Positions 46,901 through 58,660 are shown, counted from the first letter of the stretch. The stretch: DNA of 64,000 nt from Tretioscincus oriximinensis (GCA_022410635.1 JAJVDF010000657.1:134204-198203); one strand, 5' to 3'. Numbers and translations: made by a program. Notes: generated from the sequence alone by a model not told the origin.

Positions 46901-49900
46901 ACAAACTGGATGTGTTTGGATGTAGTGTTACAGTTCTGACAATACTATTAGCCACAGGGAACTTGGATCCCCATGTTCCACCTTCCTCTATAATGCCATT
47001 ATTAGATAAGCTAACAGATCTGTTCTCTCCAGGATGTTAACACCTGGTCCACACAATTTGTTCCTTGAACATAAGATTGAATAAATCTGGGGACATTCCA
47101 TGAAACTGATGGGTGGAAGAGTTAGGACAGAGAAGGAAAAGTACTTTTTAGCAAGAGGGTCATGGATCTATAGAATTTATTTCCAGAAGAAGTGACAGTA
47201 GCTAGCAACCTAGATAGCTTTAAGATAGGAATAGACAAATTCATAGTGGCTAAGTGTATCAATAGCTATGAGAATTGATCACTTGATACTGCCTCCGTGA
47301 TGCAGCAATAGACAGAATTCCTGAAATTCCATTTGCAGGCAGTTGAGAGCTGGTGAAGGTTTTGCCTTGAGAAGAAGACAAAAGTGCAATCTTTTTCCAA
47401 GGTGCAGTTGGTGACCCACTGTATGAGACAGAATGTTGGTCTACATCCGCTGATTGAGCAGAGCACCTACTTTCTTGAGTGTTTATGCTTTGAAATATTG
47501 CACATACATAGAAATATTGATCAATTAATTGTAGTAGCCCATGTCAATAGGTTTATATTAGATTAAAGAAAATTATAATGATAAGCATATTTCTAGGACT
47601 ACATTTGCCTCACATCAGTTTGTGTCTAGCAGCCTAGCAAGAAATGTAGCTGAGGCATTTTCCTTACAATGTCTTTTTATATTTTCCTTGTGCTAAAATA
47701 AATTGAATTCTTATTATTTGCCTCACAATTTTCTATCACACATTTACTCCAGGAAATCTTTGGATTAAAAAAGAAAGATTTCTGATCCTATAGCTAGAAG
47801 CAGTATGTTTCTATACATTGTTTGCTTTTCAGAGCACTGGGTTTTTTTTTTAATTTTAATCTTTTTGAAAGCTTGTTATTTCCCTTTAAAAGCCAGAATG
47901 TCTGGACACAGTTAAGTTTTTAATCTCATGAAATAGTCATTTTTTCTAAATTGATTGGAATTATTTGTAAGATTAGAAATCATCTAAGGTTTCGTGGACA
48001 TCAAATTTTATCTATGTTAAATACAGTATATTTTAAATAATTAGTCATTTTGAAAAATAATTCTCTTTATTTTAACACCAGAGATGAAGGGATCACTGCT
48101 GTGCTTGATCAGAAACATTATGTAGAAGAACTTAACCGACATCTCAGGTAAGATTTTTTGTTCCTGTTTTATCACTGTTGATGAAAGTAATTTTAACAAT
48201 AGTAGTAATACAAAGCAGATAATAACTTAAAAGCATTTCTACCTACTCGTGTTTTTGCTCTTTCTCACTTCATCTTCAAAGAAACAAAACCTTCTGCTTC
48301 AAATCTAATAGTATTTCTTTCACGTCAGATTTTCATAATTCACTTGAATTATAGATGTTGAAAAAAACAGAATAAAAGTTCTTTAGACTGTTCAGACGGA
48401 GTGTCATATTTAGTTATTAGTATCAAATATTGGTCATCTTTTTGTCATAGTTGTACAGTTGGAGACCTTCAGGCCAAGACGGAGTGTTTGGAGAAAACAA
48501 ACTCAAAGCTCCAGGAAGAGGTCAGTGGCTACCAAAACACCTTTTTATTAATACTACAGTTGGAAGGACATGACTTCTTGAAGAAATGGATAAGTTTTAA
48601 AAAATAAGTAGAGCTAAATTCTTATGAATTGGCAAGTAGAAAAATACACTGTATGTAGCCACACACTTAATTGTATATAAACCACAGCCTAAAGAAACAT
48701 AAGATTTAGAAAGTTCTTTTTTTAATGAAAGGATTAGAAGAAAACCAGATGTCAGATGAATTCTCAGGAGTAGTTAAAAATAACTATATATGAACTTGAG
48801 AATTATATAAAACTTGGGTTTCACATTATGCAAATTCTTGACCAGAAGCAAGAATCAATATAGTCTTAAGCTGTACAAGCATCAAATCCTTATAACAGCA
48901 TTGTGTTGTTTGTACTTCACAGAATGTATATTTACGTATTTCAGTAACTCTGGATTGGGCTATTGCTGTTGTAACGTACTATCATTTCCATACTTTGCAG
49001 TCTGTAGCCAAACCTTTCACTGCTCTAAAGAAGTTACTTCATGATTTCAGTCTTTGTTAAACAAGGCTGAGTAAAAGTTACTATTTTAGTTATTTCTATA
49101 TAAATGCTTTGAGGACATTTTTAAACTTGTGAAAAAAGGTATTCTTTATTATGAACATAAATTATGTCCACCATGAATGTTTCAAGGCTTACTATTGGGC
49201 CACTGCTTTATGGTAAGAGTTTTAACTACATCTAGAAGATACAGGACTGTTTTTCTGCTTTCTTTATACATCTACATCTCCCTACCAGTTGATAGCAGCA
49301 ACTGATCGGATCAAGGCACTTCAGAAAGAACAAATGGAGCTGAAGAAAGAAAATGAACTAATTCGTGAACGGAGTGAAAAGCATGTTGAGGTCAGATTAT
49401 CTCAGTTACACATTGGAATTTAAGAGCTGAAACAGACGACTGGATTATTTTCTTTTTAAAACTATGTTGCTTTTAAAAGANCAGATCTTGAAGAGATCCT
49501 TAGAGATAACCATGCTTGTAAAATCATAGTGCCTGGCAGTAGAGTAGGAATAGCCTCTTGAAATGTCTAGTCTAGTTAACCTTCCGTACATCAGACTCTG
49601 GGAACAGATTAAGCCACGTGAATGAAAGACCCATTCTGCACTTATTCAAAGTTGTGTTCCAGAGCAAGAGGTTTACATTCAGATGTTGGTACAGACTATA
49701 GTTGGCTTTTCCATAATCTGCATTAGAATGCAGGNAGCAGACCTCTATTTCAAGAAATAATTCAAATATTGCCCAGTTTAGAAAGGGGCTTGAAATAGTT
49801 CAGCAGGCTGTTCCAGCAGTCCTAATCTTTGTCTTTTATTGTGTTGACCTACATGGAAAACAAAGGAAATAATAATATTGAGCCTGCAAAGTAAAATAAT

Positions 49901-52900
49901 ACTGGTATAACATTCTGTGTTGGTAAAGAGACTTTAAAATATGTTTGCTTTGAAAAAAAACCCTGCAGGTTACCTTATATCAAAATAGTTTCTCTCAATC
50001 TGCATTTATTATATTGGAATATTTAAATATTTGTTGCAGGACAGGGATTATCAGTGACTTTAGTAGCAATGTCAAATTTCTTGTGCTGTTTGTCCAGTGA
50101 ATAAAATAGATCAGAGCAAAAAGCTCATAAGGGTTTTTAAAAGCCATTTCANTAACTGACATGTGTCCTGAAAGCATTTCTTTCAGAATGCACTATAGGC
50201 ATTATTGACATAATAACAAAAACTGCTGTCCAGTCTTCCAATGGATGGACTTTTCATATATATTTTTAATTCTAGGTAACTAAACAGGATACCCGAGTTG
50301 AATTGGAAACATATAAGCAGTCACGGCAAGGTCTGGATGAAATGTACAGTGATGTCTGGAAACAACTGAAAGAAGAGAAGAGAATCCGAATGGTGAGGGA
50401 ATTCATGTTCATAAAAGCTAACTTACTAATTGTCTGTATGTCCATTCTCACAAANTATGGTCTTTCGTTTTCAAACCTATTCTGGAGCCAGTACCAGTTT
50501 CTTAATGACATGGGCATGAAGGATGGGAAAGAAAAGGCATAAATGGCTTTTTACAAGTTTTGAAATCAATGTCTTAAATGTAGTTTGGATGTTAATAGAA
50601 GCCAGCAAGATAGAATGCATATAGGATCAGACAAGAACTTTGATATCTTTTGCCATTTGCACATCGTAGACAGGAAAATTATTTGGTGTTTGGATCTTTT
50701 TATATAGAGATTATGCAAGAGAAATGTGCACTAGATATTACATTTATCTGTGCCACTATGACTTTGGGGACTTTTCAGGCTTCCCCTCTACTCCAGAGAC
50801 TAATCCATGATCAAGAAAAGCTTTAGTCCAATATCCAAACAGCAGAGGCAGTGGACGGAGGAAATGCTATACAGAGACTCTACCAAATTCCTAATTTGCC
50901 TATATTAATCAGAACACAAGGGACTGTTGCTTTCATCAGACCCTTATAGCGATTATGTATTATTTCCCACTTTCACTGCTTTGCTGTTTGGATATTGGAA
51001 CTTTCTTTAATTATTGTGGGTCTGGCTTTTAGAAGAGTTGAGATCTGAAAAGTCCCAAAGAAGATTCAGAAGTAACTAAAGTATAGCTACTTTGAAATAA
51101 AGTAATGTAGACAGTTCTTTATTCCAGAGTCTCCAAGTATAGTTGAATAACTGATACCTGAATGCAGCCCTAATTCTTCACAAGCCAGCAATTTGTAATC
51201 AGCAGTGCCAAGGAAATGCTTTTTATTGCTCAAGCTTTATATAGCAAAGTAGCAGTGTTTTATTTTTGTCTTTCAACTTTTAAGGAGTTGGAAAAGGAGC
51301 TAGAGCTCCAGATTGGGATGAAGACAGAAATGGAAATTGCCATGAAACTCCTGGAGAAGGATACCCATGACAAACAGGACACTTTGGTTGCCCTTCGCCA
51401 ACAGTTAGAAGAAGTCAAAGCAATCAATTTGCAGATGTTTAACAAGTCTCAGGTAAACATTTTTTAAAACAAATGTGTAAAAAAATCAAGTGCTGTGTCC
51501 CCTTGCATTACCACTCTAGCAACTCTTATATTTTAAATATATTTTTATATTAAAACATATTCATTGTTTTACTAATGTTACAAACTGTCTTTGAGCCATC
51601 AGATGACGGGCAGAGTATAAACAAGTTTGTGCACACCCATATTGCAGGGCTAAGCTTGTTCTTCTTCTACCTCGTCTATTCATGTAGCTTCTTGTTGGTC
51701 TATTTGTTTCTCTCCTAGTAATGTATGGTCTTCAAATATAGTGTTGAGGTATAAGGAATAGCTAATTTTAAAGTAGTTATCTGAAATCTTTCCTTTTAGA
51801 ATGCAGAGAGTTCGCTGCAACAGAAAAAAGAAACAATATCATCTTTTGAAGGCAAAGCTGATAAAATGATGTCTTCTATGAAGCAAATGGAAGAGAGGTA
51901 AATCCAGTTATGTACAATCCTGATAACTTTGTGACTTGTCTTGTTCCAGATCCATATTGGGGAAGTGATGTACTTTCCAAGGGAGGATAGAAGTGATTCA
52001 CTGAGTCATTCTTTTTTNCCTGTGTGTGGTTCTGTTGCGCATACACTACTTCATTTGTAATCTAGTGTATCAGTCTTGGGGGACCAAGGAGTGAGATATT
52101 ATCAGAAAACTCCAGGCTAGAAATCCTACTTGGTCTGGAAAGTTCTGCCTCTTAGGGCTGTTGTGAGAATGAAGAATAATGAGGGAAAGATGGATATAAA
52201 TGCCAAAAATATTTTTTTCCATGCCTTGAAATCATTCTCTAGCATAAAGACATTATCTTAAGAGCATTGGCAACACCTTTAGCGTGACTGACTAGCAAAT
52301 TTTATAGTGCAGGTTTCCTGTGAGAACATGGACAGAGACCGTTAATTACCAAATTAGTATTAATTCACCTGAACGTTCTANGACGAGACACAATAATATT
52401 GTTGGACCCTTAAATCTAACCAAATCCATGTTGTTTGCGGCTGGTTCCAGCAATGTCTGGAAAGTCACAAGGTACTATTGTGTAGTATTTTTCATCATTC
52501 CTGCATCTCTGCTACCAACAAGGGAAAAAACTTTTGTGGAACTCTTCATATACTTGAAAGTCTCTCCATCATGCTAGGAAAACTTCTTCCTCCCACCCAC
52601 CCACCCTTTGAATATACAGACGACAAACTGACAGTGGCTTTGTGTTATGAAATTGCTTCTGAAAATTCCAAAGGATGGAACCTCAGTCCCTGGACCTTCC
52701 TATGTTGGAAATGTTTTGGGATANAGTAGAGATCAGGATTGTGCAAAAACGGATGCCTTGCCTTATATAAACCAAGTGGCACACTCGTATATGCTGATGA
52801 TAGATACAACTTTAATGCCAGAGTGAGGAATCTCATGTCTGAAATGAATACTTAGAAAACTGAGAGTGGAAAAAAGAACAATAGCACACTTGGCCTTCCT

Positions 52901-55900
52901 CTAATAGGAAAAAAATTAATCTCCAATGTGGAAGAAGGAGGAGCATGAATGGACTGAATATTGGTCCAAAAAGAGCTAAAATTCTGGTTTGTAATGATAT
53001 ATAATGTGTATTTTTTCATTTTCTAGACTGCAACGTACAGAAAAGGCTAGAAAAGCTGCAGAAGAAAAGAATGTCAAGTTAAAAGAGGAATTGGGTGGTA
53101 AAATTGAGGTCCTGAAACAACGGCTAACTCAGCTTGATAATAAATGGTACTCTTGCTTTAAATATACTGTTTGAAAAACATATTTTGTCAAATTTTGTTT
53201 AGGTGCTTTTTGAAAAAGGAACAGGGTATTTCATTTATCTCTTCAAATATGCTTCTCAGAAGATATTCTGTCATAGATAATCCTTTAGATATGAAGGCTC
53301 TTTCCATAGTTAGTCTGGAGACTAGTTGTTAATGATTGGCATAAATTGAGCAGCCTGTGAACAATCCAGAGAGAGCAGGAACAACCCACAGAGAGCGTAG
53401 GTGTGAAGCCAGGGCTTTCTGTTTCAAACTTGTACTCTAACCCAGTTGCAACAACAGGAGGCAAGTCAATAACAGTTCAGTCTGACTCGTTCCATCCATG
53501 TTTTACTATTCTCTGGACCAGGAATGGGGTTTCTCCAACTAGGCTGAATTTGGAGACAGGCTTACAGAAGAAGTTACAAGCTGCTGTCTTTCTGATTAGC
53601 CTAGAAAAGGACGCTTTGAGACATGGTGCCTCTGTTAAGAGATCAACTCTCAATGTTGACTAAAGGATTAAAATGGGCATNATTTCCACCAGACAAACTT
53701 GGCTATTGAAAATTTCTTCCAGCCTATTTTTGAAGCATCTCTTCTTCCCTCCACCATCCCACGGGTGGTCTGATTGTGTAACTTTATCCCAGCCCTTAGG
53801 AAGAGGGATCTCCAGTGCTAGACTTCTCTCAGGAGTCAACCCTCTCTGTACATGTATATTGCAAGCATTTCTTTTGTGGCCTGAGGGGCGGCTTTTTCCT
53901 TCTCTAGTTAGTCCCTGTTTTAGAATTTCATCTAAGGGGAATCGTTTTGGAAAACTAATTTTAACTTAGGCCTTGTTTTGAAACAGTTCAACTTTTGAGA
54001 GAGAATTAAAATCTGAAAAAGAACAAAGGCAGCTTTTGCAGCAAGAACTACATCAAGAGAAGGATACTACAACTTTGCTCAGAACAGAACTTCAACAAGT
54101 GGAAGGACTGAAAAAAGTAAGTGAGCTGCAACTGTCATTCAATAAATTCATTCTCATTCAAGTTCCTCAATTGTAGTGGAGTTTCTTAATTATGTACTTG
54201 CCCCAGGTCTTTACTTTGAGACTAAGGCTGTGTTCAGATGTCAATAGAAGAACATCCTCAGGGCCAGGGGAAGTATCTTCCAGGTTGGGCACATCTACAT
54301 GNCAGACTGCAACTACGCCTGGTGATGATCAGGGCGAGGGAATCTGGCACTCCCCAGGTTCAATTGCATTGCATTTTCTGGTTTCCCAGCGCATTAACGG
54401 CGGATTCAAGGTCTTACACCAAGAGCCAAGTCTAGCTCTCTGCAGTCCTTCCCTTCCTAGGCTTTTTCTGAGGATTATCTGAACAAAGGCTTGATGATCC
54501 TCATCAACCCTGTGCTCACTTCCATCATCCCCAGTCAATCAGAAAGGTGGTCAACTTGTTTTAAGATTCAGCCATAGCCAACTTTCAGTAGTTTGAATCC
54601 CCAAAGGAAACTACATGCAGCCTTGATTCTGAATAGTGTGGACTGCAGCATGAACAGGCTGTACTATCATTTATAGTTGTTTATTTATTTCTGGCGTTAA
54701 CACTACATTTTGGAAAGGAAAAAATGAGACTGTAGGAAAGTTGAATGGGTAGGAAGTGAGAAGGGTTTGCTAGAGCTTATGGGAGAAGGAACCAAAGGAG
54801 AACTAAAAATGCTATATGAGCATTGCTAGAAGGGAATACTGGAGACTGTTATAGTATAGCCAATTTGTTGTTTCCAAGACTGAACTACAGTGATGGTGAA
54901 TCATAGAATGTTATCATTCTATGGAAGGGACTTTCGGGTTCATGTCTAACCTACTGTTCAATGAAGGATTCACTAAACCATTCCAGATTGTCCAGCCTCT
55001 GTTTGAAGACTTTCAGTGAAGGAATAGAATTTGGCACTATATGTCCAGACATAAGCCGCTTCTTTCTGCGACTTTCAAAGCTATTCACCATAAAATCTGA
55101 TTTGATTCAACTGAGTTGGCAACCTCTGAATTTTCTGACAGTTTTTTGTATTTTGAACAGCTGGACCATTCTGAACCAATGTACATGTTTACAACTACCT
55201 TCCACATTTTCAATTAAGTTGTGCAGTGTCTTGTCCCATGCACACACTTGAATGTGGGGCAGCTCCAGTTGTTTCTATCAGCAGCACTAGGAGCCTATGG
55301 TAGAGAGCCCTTTCCCACTTCATTAGGCCCAGCAACACATCAGAAATTTATAACTTTTCATATTTTATAGCTGCAACTGACCTGTCCCACTCCAACCTTA
55401 TGTAATTAACCAAGGTTTTATTTACTTATTTGTACTTATATCTTGCCCTATACCCCAAAGGTCTCATGGCAGCCAACCATAGCTTTTGTTGCTTTTTCCA
55501 CAACAGACACCCTNTGAAGTATGTGGGCCTGAGAGAGTTCTAAAGAACTGTGACTGGCCCAAGGTCACCAGCTGGCTTTTATGGAGGAGTGGGGAATCGA
55601 ACCAGGAGACTACCAGATAAGAGCCCAACACTCCAACCACTATACCAAACAGGCTCTTTATCAGTTCAAAAAAAAAGGCAGTAAGAACATTATACTGCTC
55701 AAAAAAGTTAAGGAACTTGGCTTAAGTGTGCCTGAGAGTGTATATTCTTGTGTATTTTATAGGAGCTGCGGAAACTTGAAGAGGANAAACGGCAGTTAGA
55801 GAAGAACTGTGAAGAGCAGGAACAGGCCCTTCAAGAAATGGGGCTTCACCTCAGTCAGTAAGATTACAGTTCTGGAGATTGATTTTACTTTAACACAGAT

Positions 55901-57800
55901 TCAATGAAAACAGCACAGCAGTGNTAATTTAATTGCCAGGAAAAAGATGCAAAAAAACAATGGATCACTGCAGTCTTCTAAAGGTCTTATTTCTACAGCA
56001 TAAATAGGATAATGTTTAAAGGTCAAGTGTCTGGGCCAGAATGCACAGCTGGACTTTTGATTTATTTAAACAGCTGAGAGAATGTCAATGTAAAGTTTTC
56101 TTAACTTCTGCTCAGTGAGCAAATGGCTGCAAAAATATATCTGGAAGAAAGTGTATTTTTAAAATGCTATTTTATTTTTGTATTTCCAAGTTTGTGGTGT
56201 GTTCCTTCAATTATTTTCAAAAATTGAGGATTGATGCAGCAAAAAATCAAAATGCATTTGGAGTCAAGAGATCTCTGGCCTGGAACTTCACCTCTGCTAC
56301 AAACCTAATAAGTTGCCTTTGTCAGGATGTACTTCCAGCCTCAGGTTGGGCATCATGTTAGAGTACTTAATAGAATAAAAGTTTTGACAAGATAATTTTG
56401 ATGCATTTTGTTTTAGGCTACTTAAAGACTAAGTACCAAAACTTCATTTTTTCAGATCCAAGCTGAAGATGGAAGACATTAAAGAAGTAAACAAAGCTTT
56501 GAAGGTATAGTTTTCCAGTTTTAACAATATACCAACNTTCTTTAATAATTCAGCTGTTACAACTTCCACATATGTATATACATCATAGTTTACTCGGGTT
56601 ATTTGAGGCTGTCTCCATTACACAAGTTTGAAATTTCTCACAATTACTGAATGTGAAATGTCCAGGTTATTTTGTTGTATAGTTCTAGCCTACTGTAATT
56701 TAAATAGCAACAACTGAAAGNCCAAGAAATAACTCTTTTACATTATTGTTTCAGAACAGAGTGGATGTAAATGTTCTTTCTATTTTGTTCTTTCCATCAG
56801 ANTTAAGCGTTCAAAAGTAAATAATGAAATTATAATTTGTTGTTTTTTTAACAAGGGCCATACATGGCTAAAGGATGATGAAGCAACTCATTGTAAGCAA
56901 TGTGAGAAGGAATTTTCTATTTCAAGAAGAAAGGTAATGTTTATATAGCTAACAAGTCTTTTAAACAGTAAACCTGAGAACAGACTACAGTAGGGACATA
57001 CCATGGATAAAATAGGTTTGGGCTTTTAATGGATGTAGTTCAGTAATATTTAAGTTTGAAATATCCCAGCACCAACAAAAAAGGGTTCAGTTTTACAGTG
57101 TCTCAAGAGCCGTTATCTTGGACATTTCAGTGATTGGCCATGTTTATAAGAAGTAGACCCTGGGCATGCTAGCTCCAGATAAGCAACTCTCCTGTTAATA
57201 ATCATATTTAGATCAGCTTAAGCAGCACAAGCAGTTCCCAAATTGTGTGTTGTTTTGTGAAATCTTCAAAAAGTTCCACAAATGCGTTATATAGCTCAAA
57301 AATCAAATTTTATTCTGAAGTAATACTGATAGTTACAAACCCTACTTTCCACTTCAAGACGACATTATTCAGTAAATACCAGCTTCGTTTTTTCATTTCT
57401 CCAAACCAATAATTTTGCCCTCAAGCTCCATAGTCCACCCCCACCCCCACCCCCCAAAAAAAAGTGTTTTATGAAGCATCCCATAAGACACAAAAATGGA
57501 TACTGGTCTAGATGGGAGATTACCTGAAATAAGAACTGAGATTTTGGGGGCCAAAATTACCTAATAAAAACCAATAAAAACTTCAGGAAGGAGGCCCCTT
57601 TTGCCTTTGGTACTTAAGCGCTGCTTCAGTTGAACTTCCCTAAATCTGTTTTTCAGCACCATTGTCGAAACTGCGGTGATATATTTTGCAACACCTGTTC
57701 CAGCAATGAACTTGCGCTTCCATCGTACCCAAAGCCAGTGCGGGTTTGTGACACGTGCCATACTTTACTTCTTCAGAGGTGTTCATCAAACGCTTCCTAA
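37652..57800 (+). CDS. RUFY1: RUN and FYVE domain-containing protein 1
   Basis: Endosomal adaptor (Rabip4/Rabip4') of the RUFY family. Known roles are binding Rab4/Rab14 and PtdIns(3)P on early and recycling endosomes. The 18 coding exons are joined by GT/AG introns with consistent phases: 37652-37988, 41242-41412, 42066-42183, 43442-43543, 44541-44664, 46605-46666, 48082-48147, 48451-48520, 49289-49390, 50276-50392, 51285-51452, 51800-51897, 53027-53146, 53987-54116, 55763-55857, 56456-56504, 56856-56933 and 57657-57800. Total is 2,151 nt, 716 residues (human about 708). A Pro/Ala-rich N-terminus precedes a RUN domain (about 140-280), coiled coils (about 325-635) and a FYVE finger (about 647-706: WLKD, RRKHHCRNC, eight Cys, VRVCDTC). 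The start at 37,652 has a good Kozak context (aaaATGg); an in-frame ATG at 37,622 (poor context) would add 10 residues. Met118 in exon 2 matches the start of the known short isoform. The C-terminus [11 protein letters not shown] and the neighbour HNRNPH1 favour RUFY1 over RUFY2. Confidence 0.96.
40935..41180 (+). mobile_element. Sauria-like tRNA SINE (RUFY1 intron 1)
   Basis: Head with ggtgtaatggttagatctc (A-box-like) and aggtttgattctgcac (B-box-like), middle ggtggccttgggctagtcac and ctctctcagccccactta, tail ccattttgagtccctttggg and aaagtggggtataaaacc. This order is that of the squamate Sauria SINE, from memory. It lies just upstream of exon 2. Confidence 0.85.
41239..41412 (+). CDS. RUFY1: RUFY1 exon 2
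   Basis: Encodes [18 protein letters not shown] and [15 protein letters not shown], the start of the RUN region. The acceptor is tctctagcag|at with a second AG three bases upstream. Starting at 41,239 or 41,242 gives Thr-Asp or Asn, both in frame. Donor aaaa|gtgagt. Confidence 0.95.
41525..41600 (-). mobile_element. CR1-like LINE tail relic (intron 2)
   Basis: Degenerate match to catagattt..ggatctccagtgtcat..gagtccaacctcc, the CR1 3' tail on the minus strand. Confidence 0.5.
42066..42183 (+). CDS. RUFY1: RUFY1 exon 3
   Basis: RUN domain: [20 protein letters not shown] then [18 protein letters not shown]. Acceptor ctttgtag, donor aa|gtgagt. Confidence 0.96.
42759..43179. mobile_element. Tc1/mariner-type MITE with internal 42-bp minisatellite (intron 3)
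   Basis: 421 bp with perfect inverted ends CAGTGGTACCTCGGTTCC and TA on each side (42,757-42,758 and 43,180-43,181), the target duplication of Tc1/mariner/pogo elements. The centre is a 42-bp repeat starting at 42,841, 42,883, about 42,925 (shortened by about 7 nt at an ambiguous base), 42,960, 43,002 and 43,044. Each unit holds gccgggccgaaaaaacgcg and ttgatgacctcagcaaggcg. No transposase. Confidence 0.88.
42841..43085. repeat. 42-bp CpG-rich minisatellite, about 6 units
   Basis: 42 nt is exactly 14 codons, so frames on both strands stay open through the array with a 14-residue period. These frames are repeat shadows, not genes. Confidence 0.88.
43442..43543 (+). CDS. RUFY1: RUFY1 exon 4
   Basis: RUN domain core [20 protein letters not shown] with [13 protein letters not shown]. 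Acceptor attatag, donor gag|gtatgt. Confidence 0.96.
43988..44113. mobile_element. 126-bp mariner-type MITE (intron 4)
   Basis: Inverted ends CAGGGTGCTTCAAAAAGTGT and CAGGGTGCTTCAAAAAATGT, with TA at 43,986-43,987 and 44,114-44,115. Only about 70 bp lies between the arms, so the whole element can form one hairpin. Internal gtgtatacacac is palindromic. Confidence 0.88.
44541..44664 (+). CDS. RUFY1: RUFY1 exon 5
   Basis: RUN domain end: [19 protein letters not shown] and [18 protein letters not shown]. Acceptor tttttag, donor cag|gtgaag. Confidence 0.96.
46605..46666 (+). CDS. RUFY1: RUFY1 exon 6
   Basis: [20 protein letters not shown], just after the RUN domain. Acceptor tttcag, donor gaa|gtaagg. 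Confidence 0.95.
47085..47465 (+). mobile_element. CR1-like LINE 3' fragment (intron 6)
   Basis: Degenerate frame with [20 protein letters not shown] and [21 protein letters not shown] text, then the untranslated tail (gagacagaatgttggtctac). More diverged than the copies in the intergenic region. Confidence 0.75.
48082..48147 (+). CDS. RUFY1: RUFY1 exon 7
   Basis: [20 protein letters not shown], leading into the first coiled coil. Acceptor caccag, donor cag|gtaaga. Confidence 0.95.
48451..48520 (+). CDS. RUFY1: RUFY1 exon 8
   Basis: [20 protein letters not shown], heptad-rich. Acceptor tcatag, donor gag|gtcagt. Confidence 0.95.
49289..49390 (+). CDS. RUFY1: RUFY1 exon 9
   Basis: [20 protein letters not shown] and [14 protein letters not shown], coiled coil. 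Acceptor taccag, donor gag|gtcaga. Confidence 0.96.
50276..50392 (+). CDS. RUFY1: RUFY1 exon 10
   Basis: [20 protein letters not shown] and [19 protein letters not shown], coiled coil. Acceptor tctag, donor atg|gtgagg. Confidence 0.96.
51285..51452 (+). CDS. RUFY1: RUFY1 exon 11
   Basis: [20 protein letters not shown] and [20 protein letters not shown], almost identical to mammalian RUFY1. Acceptor tttaag, donor cag|gtaaac. Confidence 0.97.
51800..51897 (+). CDS. RUFY1: RUFY1 exon 12
   Basis: [20 protein letters not shown] and [12 protein letters not shown], coiled coil. Acceptor ttttag, donor gag|gtaaat. Confidence 0.96.
53027..53146 (+). CDS. RUFY1: RUFY1 exon 13
   Basis: [20 protein letters not shown] then [19 protein letters not shown], coiled coil and the least conserved of the rod exons. 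Acceptor ttctag, donor tg|gtactc. Confidence 0.95.
53987..54116 (+). CDS. RUFY1: RUFY1 exon 14
   Basis: [20 protein letters not shown] and [17 protein letters not shown], coiled coil. Acceptor aaacag, donor aaa|gtaagt. Confidence 0.96.
54231..54485. mobile_element. Possible inverted-repeat DNA element (intron 14)
   Basis: Inverted ends tgttcagatg(tca) and, reverse-complemented, tgttcagataatcctcag, with tcctcagg also inside the left end. aaggct flanks both sides (left ctaaggct, right caaaggct). Element limits are uncertain by a few bases. Confidence 0.45.
54896..55060 (-). mobile_element. CR1-like LINE tail (intron 14)
   Basis: Degenerate CR1 3' end on the minus strand: tcatagaatg, ggaagggactttcgg, ttcaatgaaggattcacta and the gaagactttcagtgaagg region, in the same order as at 9542-9680. 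Confidence 0.7.
55424..55655 (-). mobile_element. Sauria-like tRNA SINE (intron 14)
   Basis: On the minus strand: head gtttggtatagtggttggag, B-box ctggttcgattcccc, then ccagctggtgaccttgggc, cagtcacagttctttagaac and a truncated tail. Orientation is opposite to RUFY1. It ends about 100 bp before exon 15. Confidence 0.85.
55763..55857 (+). CDS. RUFY1: RUFY1 exon 15
   Basis: ELRKLEE(E/D)KRQLEKN and [16 protein letters not shown]. One codon is GAN, so Glu or Asp is undetermined. Acceptor ttatag, donor ca|gtaaga. Confidence 0.95.
56456..56504 (+). CDS. RUFY1: RUFY1 exon 16
   Basis: [16 protein letters not shown], the linker to the FYVE finger. Acceptor ttcag, donor aag|gtatag. Confidence 0.95.
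56856..56933 (+). CDS. RUFY1: RUFY1 exon 17
   Basis: [20 protein letters not shown], the WxxD element and first Cys pair of FYVE, then SISRRK. Acceptor acaag, donor aag|gtaatg. Confidence 0.96.
57657..57800 (+). CDS. RUFY1: RUFY1 exon 18 (last coding)
   Basis: [31 protein letters not shown] and the C-terminus [11 protein letters not shown] before TAA at 57,798-57,800. Completes the PtdIns(3)P-binding R(R/K)HHCR motif, which is split by intron 17. Acceptor tttcag. Confidence 0.97.
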   Translation, partial: HHCRNCGDIFCNTCSSNELALPSYPKPVRVCDTCHTLLLQRCSSNAS

Positions 57801-58541
57801 GCCATGGATTGGTTTGTAGGAAGCCACACTAGACCAGAAAATTACTCAATAGGCTTTTTTGAAAATCTAAATGTTAACATCCTTACAATACAAGCAAGAC
57901 ATAAACTTATAAAAACCCCAATTTGTGGAAATTGAATGAAAAAATGCAGATTAAGTGCCCTAAAAATGTTACAACAGAAAATGTCTTGAAATGGCAATGC
58001 AATTTTAGAGGGGCAGAGTTGTACTCTGGTTGTTTTTAAAATGTAAAATGCTATTTTGTTTAATTTTATATTTCATACTGGTACATTTGGTCTCNAAATC
58101 AAATTTTCTGTGGGTTCCCTTCCTGTAACAGTTCCACTTTGGAAAAAAATCCTCTAGATTTGTAGCCCCCAAAAATGTTTAAGTCTCTGGAAAAGTATTT
58201 GAAGCAATCCATGTATATATAAATGTGCCTTCACTGTACACTGAAAACATAATAGATCTTTGTGTTGCTAATGCACTTATATAGTTGTTAAAATCAAATT
58301 AAATTGATTAGCACCTTCATAAGTATCTTGCCTTTTTGATCAAAGTAGCTGTCCAGATTTACTTGCATGGGAACACCATGTGAGTAACATTTCTATCCAA
58401 GCAGCACACCTCACTAGAGATGCATTTATGTATTCTCCCTTCACATCAGACTGATTATTTGATGAACAAGCAGAAGTGTTTTATTTAACTGAGCCAAAGA
58501 GGGTGGAAAGCAGACATACACTTTTAATCCAACTTAAGACT

Positions 58542-58581
58542 TGAAGAACTGGACTGTTTTTTGATTTGGTCCAGTTCTTCA
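58542..58581 (+). other. Hairpin in the RUFY1 3' UTR
   Basis: tgaagaactggac (58,542-58,554) pairs perfectly with gtccagttcttca (58,569-58,581) around a 14-nt T-rich loop, about 80 nt before the first AATAAA. Confidence 0.7.
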
Positions 58582-58660
58582 GAACTAGAACTACAAGCTT
58601 GACGCTGCAGAGTTACTATTTAGCCTTTACTACTCCAATCAGTCTGAACATTGTTTTAGG

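Noticed and set aside
53403..53969. Extra exons in RUFY1 intron 13
   Set aside because: Open stretches lack matching splice phases and RUFY1 similarity, and exon 13 to exon 14 already joins in frame.
37652..57800. RUFY2 (with HNRNPH3) instead of RUFY1 (with HNRNPH1)
   Set aside because: RUN, rod and C-terminal residues match RUFY1 better from memory, and the neighbour's tail is HNRNPH1-like (GGWGM), not the HNRNPH3 ending.
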